Under the pieces are notes generated by a model, which had not been told where the DNA came from, did no database searches, and saw only the letters and a program-made list of their open reading frames with translations. A DNA stretch of 64,000 nucleotides. Source: Crossaster papposus. Lineage: Eukaryota > Echinodermata > Asteroidea > Velatida > Solasteridae. The stretch is from positions 248,001-312,000 of the forward strand of contig JBAIAA010000780.1 in the NCBI GenBank assembly GCA_037893245.1, written 5' to 3'. A program made the translations under genes and the position numbers. Below, in pieces: positions 35,539 to 45,200 of this stretch (positions are counted from its first letter, which is position 1; every line of letters begins with the position of its first letter).

Positions 35539-35826
35539 TTTAAAGTTAGAATACACCATTTGCAGATATCTAAAAAATGTACAACCGAATTATCAAGAAA
35601 TATTACTAATTTAAAAGTAAATAATTATTCTAGGCATCCAGCAAAATGATTGCACTAGATATCCTGTAGGCCTAGTTGTTTACAAAAAAAATATAAAAAA
35701 AATAAGGAAAACAATTACGATCGCCAGACGGCGATCACGTGAAAAAGGAAACAAAAAAACAACAAGAACAACTGCCCGACGCCGGTTGAAAACGAACACC
35801 GTTTTTCTTCCTGTTTTCTCAACCTT
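35539..35826 (+). mobile_element. TTAAAGGTAGGATACACC-family MITE, 3'-truncated
   Basis: Begins TTAAAGTTAGAATACACCAT and keeps the internal hairpin GATCGCCAGACGGCGATC and the GCCGGTTGAAAACGAAC block, then loses similarity near 35826. Confidence 0.75.
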
Positions 35827-38003
35827 ATCAGACATTATTGGTCAGTACCGTGACCCCAAAAACAAAAAACCAAAAAAAACACAGCCCGGTTTATTAAAAC
35901 ACGTCTGCCAATACTCAATGGGATGGCTGAAATTGCTTCGCTGAAATATAAAATGGCTGAAATAGGACCCCTTTATGACCCCCTAGAAAACCCCAAACGA
36001 CCCCCATGGGGTCACGACCCCCAGGTTAAGAACCGCGGTCATACGAGCTAATAATATTTGTTTTCCCAACTATTTTTACATTTTAATTGATTAAAGGCTA
36101 ATAATATGCCTAATACAAGATTCACCGCTCAGCTAGTTTATACCTCTTGGCGGGACGCGTAATTTTTTTCATAGGAGGGTTAGGGCAGGGGGGGCGGAGG
36201 GGGGGCCCTTCGAGACTGTGATTGCGCAACGCTGACGTACCGTCCATTCTCAAAATAGGGGGAAACAATTTTCTCACGCGAAAAATAAAGAGTTTTTGGC
36301 ATCCAATCTTAACATCTTGTCTTTTGTAGTTGTAAAAGGTTGTTATTTACCTTAATGTTTATCATCCAATGACAACAATTGTATTGAAAATGAAAAAAGC
36401 AGTCGAAAAAATTAAGCGTTGACGTACCGTTGATGCGCGTGGAGATTGTGCACAAATACTCAAACGACGTTAACAAATACCTCCCCTAAAAAGGGCAATA
36501 ATAATCGATAAATTGTGAAAAATCGTGCTTTGACCCCACTCATTTTTTTCCATGGATACGTTAAAAAAGGATGTAGCAGTGATATACTGAATTTTTAAAA
36601 AAATCTGCCTGTGACCCCCTTGCGTTTTATCGTGTTGTTTTCGAACGAAAATGGCCGAAAATGACATCGCCCCAAAACAAATTCGTGTAGATCGTGCATG
36701 TGTTTCTGGCTTTGCGGACGTTGCATGAATCACTGAATTCGGAGAGCGATACACGGAGCAAATTTGTACGTGTTCCAATGGTACGCCGCGCGAGAGCGAT
36801 CTATACGTATTTACTGTGTGAGCTGTGCAGCTCTCGAGCGTGGAAGAATGAATGAGATACATTTCAACGTTGGTGGCGCACTTTGTTGGGTCCCCCCTCC
36901 GCCCCCCCCCCCCTGGGTTAGGGGTAATTATCATAAATGGGCGTATCTACACCACACGGAGTGGAAGACACTAGTTCTCAGATCCTTATTTTCAAGACCA
37001 AAATAGTCAATGAAAAATAGAGAGCGAATTCGAACACCAGTCAAACGATCTATAACCTAACCCATTATCCACTAAGCTATGAGAGGTCGACAGAAGCCGT
37101 TTTTCTTACCTCTGGGCTATGTGTAACCATGGAGGAAGGAAGGTGTAACTAGTTGAATGAGCAATAACAATGTAGCGTCATTGTTAAAACTACTGAGTAA
37201 TCATGACGCGAGGGGTCTAGAGCCGCCCATTTATTATTACCCCTAACCCTCCTAGGAAAAAAATTACGCTGGCGGGACCCTATTTTGAAGTCCAAATTAC
37301 AATAGGGTCTGAAAACCAGACTAATTATATGCGTCCGTGGATGCAAACCCCCCCCCCCCCCCCCCCCCGCTCTTTCGCGCAGAAAATGACGTCATCGAAA
37401 CACGCGCGATATATTGCGCCACGTGGTTTATCGACAAACCACGTGGCGCCCACCGCATGCACTAGCTGTCACGATCGCGCGCGCATTTCGTTGTTATCGT
37501 GCGGCGTGATGGTTCAACTTGTTGAGGCAGGGAAGGATGCGGCTGTTTTTCAAGGCGTTCTTGAAATGTATTGTATTTGTTACATAACTGTCATTCAATA
37601 GTATTCCAACTATGTTAAAGTTCTTGCCACGCACGCACACAATGCATTGGCGTGTCCAGGGGGGGGGCTTTGGGGGCTGAAGCCCCCCGCACGCGCGGAT
37701 CCCCCAAAAAAAAATGAAAGAGAAAAAAGAAGGAAAGGAGGAAAGAAAAAACGAAAGAAAAAACGAAAAAAAAAAAAATGATTTGACTCAGCCCCCCGCA
37801 GGAAAAAATCCTGCACACGCCTCTGCAATGGGGAATTATGAACCCAGCCATTCCACCGTATGCACGGGGTACGGTGGGACGTCCGTTAGGGCAGGACACA
37901 AACAACTCACCATTTGGACTGTTCCTGTCCCGCGCGTGTGTGGCCCGGCTGCGACAGGTCGAGACTGGGCGAGAACCAGGGCGACGTACAGGTACATATG
38001 CCT
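35827..38003. other. Intergenic, no confident gene
   Basis: Homopolymer-rich. It includes a poly-C tract near 37350-37368, a GA-rich stretch at 37714-37780, and the paired words GGCGTGTCCAGGGGGG (about 37649) and CCCCCCGCAGG...CACACGCC (about 37792-37820). The pair suggests an old repeat border. The 154-codon frame at 36470-36934 has no recognised domain. Confidence 0.4.
37128..37142. mobile_element. Shortened hairpin element with 7-bp duplication, copy 3
   Basis: CATGGAGGAAGGAAG between GTGTAAC at 37121-37127 and GTGTAAC at 37143-37149. One arm is intact and the other is lost, but the duplication is perfect. Either the copy decayed after insertion or a shortened form was mobile. Confidence 0.6.
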
Positions 38004-38530
38004 ACCATGTAGACCCAATAATTGGGGCGTTTTCACTCCTTTTTCGAATTTTGGATTTTGTCTGTCGTTCTACGCCCCAACCGTTGTAAAGCATGGTGCC
38101 AATTAAAAACGAAGTTGTGACCACAAAAGTTGACAAAAACATGCCAAATACTTGACAATGTATATTGGAAAGCGCACACTGGCTTCTATACATGTTAAAG
38201 AAGAACTATTATGGCTTTATTGGTACTCACGGTTATTTGGGGTTGCAAATCCGAGCAATTTTGACCATGCCTATAACGTCTAGGTCTATATAAACTATAT
38301 AAACTACATAGACGTCCCGACAGCACCCGACTCACATAAAGAGCACACTATGCGAAGACGGGGGACACGACAATGGCTTTTCTAGCGACCACCAACGACT
38401 GTTTTATGGTGCAAGAGCGTAGGCTTGCATCGCTGCACTGTATAGCGCGCATGCGTGTGCGCGCGTAGCGGAACTTGTACAAAATAATGCAAATTCGTAT
38501 TGAACCGGGCTAATTGCTGGCACACACGAT

Positions 38531-38777
38531 CAGGGGCCAATTTCACGGAGCTGCTAAGCACAAAAATGTGCTTAGCATGAACATGTGTCCTTGGTCAAAA
38601 CAAGGTTACAGACAAAATTTTCATGTGATCTTTATTGTTTTTGATTGATAATCGGCTGGTTTTTTGCTTAGCATAAAAAACACGTACAATTTTGGCTGAT
38701 AAATTGTTTTTAATGAGCAAGATGTTTTTGTGCTAAGCAAATTTTTGTGCTTAGCAGCTCCGTGAAATTGGCCCCTG
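38531..38777. mobile_element. hAT-like MITE at the axis of the palindrome
   Basis: Ends CAGGGGCCAATTTCACGGAG and its inverse; internal CTGCTAAGCACAAAAATGTG pairs with a similar inverted stretch near 38735-38757. A second copy is at 48591-48833. The flanks here are mirror images (ACACGAT / ATCGTGT), not direct repeats. Confidence 0.88.
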
Positions 38778-39320
38778 ATCGTGTGTGCCAGCAATTAGCC
38801 CGGTTCAATACGAATTTGCATTATTTTGTACAAGTTCCGCTACGCGCGCACACGCATGCGCGCTATACAGTGCAGCGATGCAAGCCTGCGCTCTTGCACC
38901 ATAAAACAGTCATTGGTGGTCGCTAGAAAAGCCATTGTCGTGTCCCCCGTCTTCGCATAGTGTGCTCTTTATGTGAGTCGGGTGCTGTCGGGACGTCTAT
39001 GTAGTTTATATAGTTTATATAGACCTCGACGTTATAGGCATCATTGTTTTTAAAAGCTGGTCAAAATTGCTCGGATTTGCAACCCCAAATAACCGTGAGT
39101 ACCAATAAAGCCATAATAGTTCTTCTTTAACATGTATAGAAGCCAGTGTGCGCTTTCCAATATACATTGTCAAGTATTTGGCATGTTTTTGTCAACTTTT
39201 GTGGTCACAACTTCGTTTTTAATTGGCACCATGCTTTACAACGGTTGGGGCGTAGAACGACAGACAAAATCCAAAATTCGAAAAAGGAGTGAAAACGCCC
39301 CAATTATTGGGTCTACCTAC

Positions 39321-39348
39321 CATGGAGCAACTAGTTTATTGCTCCATG
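39321..39348. mobile_element. 28-bp hairpin element with compensatory change, copy 4
   Basis: Arms CATGGAGCAA and TTGCTCCATG around loop CTAGTTTA. Compared with the other copies, G-to-C in one arm is matched by C-to-G in the other. Flanked by GGTCTAC (39310-39316, then an extra CTAC) and GGCCTAC (39349-39355). The other palindrome arm has the uninserted site GGGTCTACATGG. Confidence 0.8.
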
Positions 39349-39360
39349 GGCCTACATGGT

Positions 39361-41581
39361 TCGTACATGAGCTCGTGGTAAATGACGATTGTGAATTCAA
39401 ATTCAAATTAAAAGAATGCAGTGTATCCAACCGCCACTTTGTATTCATATTTTATCCCATTATAGGAAGGTCAGTCACACAGCAAAATAATAAACTTACA
39501 TGAATTTCGACTGAGTGGTGGCAGTGCTAAATTCTTTAGTCGTATTTAATAAAAATGTTTCCACTTGCGTTTATGAAGTTGCTTGAGTGCCTCCTTAAAC
39601 TTTAAACATGGAATTTTCACTCTTAAACCGGACTATCATATTAAGTCCAGTTCGAAGAGCAATATCTTATATGGTCTGGTTTCCTGAACAAGGCTGTTAT
39701 AGCCGCCAATGTCACGTGACGAAAATGGGCAGAAAGCTGCCCATTTTCAAAAATATCAGAAGTTTTATTGACAGTCGGTATCTTTTGCAATTTTCGGGTG
39801 TTTCCGGGAGTAAAGTGGTTGTAAGGTAAACAACGTTAACAAAATAAAGCGATAAATCATCTAGATTCTCTTTTTTGGTTTGCGTAAAATCGACACTCGC
39901 ATTGGCAAATATCAAGACCAGAAAAAATATAGTTTAACCATGGAGGAATTCTTATTCCTCCATGGTTTAACAAAACAAATTCAGGCGTTTAAGTGCCTTT
40001 TGGGGGAAAGCCGTTAAAATGTTAATTGCTGCATTTTCTAAAAATAGCTATGCAGTGTACAGTGTGTCATAATCTATTTTTGTCGCCGGCGGCTACCTGA
40101 CCTACAATTTAGACGTCTAAGACTGAGTATAAACAACATTGTCGGTTCAGGGAACCAGACCAGAGCGATATACATACAGGCCGTACCCGAATTGCTGACT
40201 TTTGCTGCGACTTCAGCCGTTGTTGTGCTGTCGCTATGGACGGTCATTGTCCGCCCTTAGCAACAGCATAGCAACGGCTGAAGTCGCAGCTAAAGCCAAC
40301 AATTATTGTCGATGAGGGAGGTTGGGTATTAGTCAGGGAATCAGACTGCTGACAGCCGTAAAGATAGCCACTGCCTATTCATAAAGACTTGGTGCAAACA
40401 TGTTTCCAATATTCAAATAAAAGTTTACTATGATAATAGTAATAATATACAAGGTATAAACAATGTGTTTTCTCCAGTTAGTCCGTGTTGTCCATGTACG
40501 GAATTATTCCCATTAAGTACAGTGAGCATCTTTGAAGTTCATTTATTTAATTAGGCCAAACAGAACAAATTGTGTGTTTACGATAAAGTCTTTAAAAAGA
40601 ATATAGGTTGGTATTAAGTTGGGAAATGATATTTTTATTTTTTTCATTTCAGTCCAGTATTAAATGTGAAAAATAATTGTTTGTGACAAATAATTGAAAC
40701 CATAGTGTTCATTTTAAATTATCAACTAGCAAAATGGCAATAACAAGTTTGATTTCGGCAATTTGGCCGCCTAATATCCAGGTAGGGAGAGTTACTGTAA
40801 GCACACCAATATTTTTGTTTGGCCTTACTCTTTACATTTTTCTTCTTTGTTTAGTGTTCAGATATGGCTATGCCAATTTTGGCGGAGGTTATGTATTTAC
40901 CCGTCTGTCGGGCTGTCTGTCTGTTTGTCTATTAGCAGGAAAAATTTGTGGATCGATAGCTTAATGGTTAGCAGAATCACCACCATGGACATTGGTGGCG
41001 CCATTTTTATGCCCAAAATTACCTCAGTTTGTGTGACCGCATCTAGTCATGGAATGTAACATACAATGGAATTTTTGTAAAAGCTCCAAACGTCAAAAAA
41101 GAAGAATTACAGGGTGTAGTTAACCTTAGAAAGTTTGGTTTGTAAAAATATCCTGTGGCCAAAAAAAGTTCTGGATTCCCCAAACAGCAATGCTGCCACT
41201 GGGTGTGTAAATTTCCCATATGTTTGTACACGTTATCAAATGATGTGGTCACAGTTTTTTTTAGCCAAAACAAGCATCATTTTAAGTAAATAAATACGAC
41301 TTCAAAATGGTGATAACTTAAGAACCGCTTGCCTATGAAGCTAGGGGACCTCTTATTTAATTGCATTTTGAAAGCTACAACTATCAAATCAACTTAAAAA
41401 TTTGATGAATCTACCTACTTATGGGTCAAAAATGATTCCATACAATTTTCAAAGTGATCTGGATCCAGATCAGGAATCTGGATCACTTTGAATGATTTTA
41501 TAACTTTGGCTTTGGGACGGAGGTCTGTGACCAATTAAGTGCCTTTTTTTTAAATTTCCTATTCTCATTAAAACATTGCAG
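39361..41581. other. Intergenic region upstream of the ABCC gene, includes one hairpin
   Basis: No confident exon. A 5' untranslated exon and promoter of the ABCC gene should lie here because coding exon 1 begins right after an acceptor (CATTGCAG, ends 41581). I cannot place them from sequence alone. Confidence 0.45.
39939..39964. mobile_element. 26-bp hairpin element with 7-bp duplication, copy 5
   Basis: Arms CATGGAGGAA and TTCCTCCATG around loop TTCTTA. Flanked by GTTTAAC at 39932-39938 and 39965-39971, a perfect 7-bp direct repeat. Confidence 0.85.
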
Positions 41582-41600
41582 GAACTGAGAAGTATACAGA

Positions 41601-42281
41601 ATGCTGTCATTAGAGTCACTGGTGGATTTGCAAGACTTGTTCCTTGACTGGATGTGCGGTGCTAATGCTACCACGCCTGATGGTGGACGCGACAAGCTCT
41701 TGGAAAACCCCAACCAATTCTCAGACCCCTTTCAGAGGCTTCTCCTGACCACCTGTCTTATGGACGCTCTGAAAGCCGTTCTCCATGCTCTGGCGATAAT
41801 CGCCTTTCTTTTAGCCCTGATCGGTACACGCTGCTGTTGTGCCACCCTCAAAGGCACCAGCAAGACCAGATACCTCCTGAATTTCCCCGGCCACGACAGA
41901 CGCTGGGTTTTCACATTTGTTCTTCTCGTTGTGTTGATGGGTGGCGTGGTAGAGGGCATTGTAACCGATACTGCATTCCGTCGCGATTCGGCGGTAAGAC
42001 TTAGTCGACCTCATCTGTATCTTTCTGACGCCTGTGCGACACTGGCTACCGTAGTGTCGATCATCTACAGTCATCAAATGGAAGTCTGGCGAAGGCCCCA
42101 GATGGCCTGGCTGCTGTTCTTCTACTGGTTGGTGTCAGTAGCTGTCGACTCGCTCCGCCTTGTACACCTTGCTTATCTCCAAATTGCGAAGTTGACAATT
42201 GTAACGTTTGATTTGACTGTTCTCGCGGCATCACTGCACGTTATCTTGTTCCTGAATGAAGTCAATGTTATAAGGTTGAAG
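41601..42281 (+). CDS. ABCC8/9: ABCC exon 1: TMD0
   Basis: Residues 1-227. Five hydrophobic segments are recognisable. Ends at NVIRLK with donor AAG/GTAAAG, phase 0. Confidence 0.92.
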
Positions 42282-45200
42282 GTAAAGTTATGGTAAAATC
42301 ACCCAAGCATCAGAGAAAATCTCCCTGAGCATAAAAAAGTTACAACTGCCAAACCATATTCAAATTCTCTCCTGGCTTTCAAGTAGAGTAGACCATTTGT
42401 GACCTGCCATGGCATATTGGAGAATAACCCCCACCTTTGATTATTTGAGTTTTTACACCGTAGTAAATATCAACTTTATTTCTGTAGCTCAATTAATTCA
42501 AAAGATATACCACAGGACAGTTGACGCGATCTTATTTTAGCGATCTCATTTAGAGAAAAAGGGCTTTAAAAAAAACATACTAGTTTGTGCCACCAACGGC
42601 AATGGAAAAAAGTCATTATTTTCCACTTTGGAGGGAACATGTAATTTTCCACAATAAAAATGCACATTGTGAATCTTTGATAACCTGGCAACTCAAAAAT
42701 ACAGAAAACTCTGAATCAATTTTGAACAGATTTGTTATTACATTATGTTATTCGATATTGAAGTTGGAGAACACTGTTTATGAATGAGAAAAATACAAGT
42801 TATTCCTTGATAATACTTTTTCTGTTGTGGCCCTTAATTGTGTATCCAGGAACTTGGATGATACCGAAATGGTATTCTTTCCTTCACTTTTTTTTTTATA
42901 ATCTATCTTCAAAAGAAGACAAGCATTGTACATTAAAAAAATATCTTGTGGTAAAGGAGAATCATCAATATAATTCAAATTTGTTTATACAAAATGTATT
43001 TTTTGTTTAACTAAAGATTATTTTCTGCAAGTCGCCAAGAGAAGACTCGAAAAGATCAGATGAGGATGCAAGTCCTACGGGTTTGGCGCTTCCATCGGAC
43101 CTCAAAGACCCTCGCATGCACTTCCTTGACGAACATTGCAGCACACTGTCTCGCATCACCTTCTCCTGGCTTGGCCCCCTCCTGAAGAAGGGTTTCCAAC
43201 GCCCCCTGGAAATGAGAGATCTTGGATCCCTTCCAGAGATTCACAGAGCGCGATTCAACCATGAGAGATTCACCAAAGTGCTTGAGGAAGAAAGGGTGAG
43301 TTAATAGTTTTCAGTTTCTCTTAATTGTCTGCGGACCTGTGGCCTTGCGTTTTGCAATTGAGACAAACTAAATTTAACCTAAATCAGCCCAGTTTTTCAA
43401 AACCCCATTTCATTAATTTCCATAATTTTAATTGGTTATGAGCTACAGTTCAAACTGGCTTGATACATCTGTAAATTACCATAAGGGTAAATTGCCGTAG
43501 CGCAGTCAACGTCGGACATTCTATTTTCACTATGTTCATCCAGTGGCCAAAATGAAATTTCAGCTAAAAAAAAAAACAAAACCGGCCAAGGTTGAAAAAG
43601 TTAAAATTGAAAGTCTGACATTGACTGCGCTACGGCGGTAGAAAGTAAGGCCCAAACAAAACTTGTAGTGTTAGGGAAGGTAGGGTAAATGAAAGCAGAA
43701 CTTATTTATTTGTTTGGCTTGACCACTACACCAACTTAAAGGTAGGATACACCATTGGTAATTGCTTGAATTATCATGAAAGGGTGGATTATTTGGGAGG
43801 TTGTATTTTATAGTAAATTTTGTTTAACTGACCTTTCCGAAGTTTTACAATCATGGATGCTGGAAAAAGTACAAAAATTGTTATTTGTTGTTAACCGGCG
43901 TCGGGCAGTGGTTCTTGTGGTATTTTTTTTTCCCTATTGCCGTCTAGCGATTGAGATTTTTTGTATATCAAATTCAATTTTTCGGAACAATTATAGGATA
44001 TTTAGCGCAATCATCTTTTAAATAAGTAAGATATTTTTTAATAATTCGGTAGTAAAAATGTTGATATCTGCAAAAGGTGCATCCAACCTTTAACCCTAAC
44101 TCCCTCACGGCTTTTACTAGAAAGTATCCTGAATCCACCACAGTCCGCCAATTTTGGTTTGCAAAAACTGCTGGTGTCCTGAGTCCATCAGACTCCACCA
44201 GTATGCATTCTGGAGAGATCCTGAGTCCATCATAATCCACCAGCAAAAGTTTGATGGACTGTGACGGATTCAGGATACCTATGTGGCATACAAAAAATTG
44301 CAGTGCGTTTCTCCATAGAGTCCATCACAGTCCATCACCTGAATTTCTGTATCCTGAATCCATCAAACTCCTGCAGTAACGCTAGGCTTAAAATCGTCAA
44401 TCCATCACACTCCTCCAGTTGTTCAATATGGAGGTATCCTGAATCCGCTAAAATCCTCAAACAGAAAATGGATTTTGATGGACTCAGGGTGGTTAGGGTT
44501 AATGGTCTCTACACAGCGACTGGTCTTTCAGTGGCTTTCTTCTGATCTTAAAGGAAACATGTAATAAGTAATTGTTTTGCTTAAATCATTGAAGTATAAT
44601 GTTGACAACAACATGTGTGTGGTTGTGTTTATTTTCTGTGATAAATTGGGGAAAATATTTTTTGACAATTTTGGTCAAACCACTTCGCCCCTCGAAGGGA
44701 AGCCTCATTAACATAAAACCTCGCAAGGGGTATGACGAAAATCGAGGCAGAGACTCGCCGCGCTGCTACCCGGCCTATCGTATACTGACTGCGCGCATTG
44801 CAACAAGTGTCCGTCTTTACATGGTTTTTCATTCTGAATCTGGTAAAAATACAACAGTTTTCGGTCATGCCGACTAGGTGTGTAGCTGCTAGGTGTAGCA
44901 AAACTACTAAGGATGAAGTAAGGCTTCATTTGTTTCCGGCTGATCCTAAATATCGGAGGATTTGAACAGCCAAAGTAAAGCTTACCAGAGCGAAGTGGCC
45001 CAGACAGGCATAGTGATTTTCGGCCCTCATTTTGAGCGGTCGTGCTTCGACTTGGAGCATCTAAAGGGACCCCATCTTTATCCTCGCTCGAGTCCGTGTC
45101 TGAATAAGAAATACTGTGATTTGAATCGGACGAATCAGTATAGTTTTCGTCGGATTCACCAAAAAACGAGTAAGAACTTTCACGATCGTCAATGTGAAAT

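Larger units (their letters stand above)
38004..39360. repeat. 1.36-kb near-perfect palindrome
   Basis: 38004-38530 is the reverse complement of 38778-39360 apart from a few substitutions, one indel of about 17-20 bp (near 39043-39060) and one hairpin insertion (39321-39348). Both outer borders carry GGGTCTACATGGT or its inverse and then diverge. A 247-bp MITE fills the axis. Mirror-image short ORFs (starting MYRSQCALSNIHCQVFGMFL) occur in both arms and are not independent evidence of a gene. Confidence 0.93.

Noticed and set aside
38002-39503. Mirror-image short genes (MYRSQCALSNIHCQVFGMFL) at both ends of the palindrome
   Set aside because: The two frames are the same sequence in inverted arms. 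No domain, splice or promoter support.
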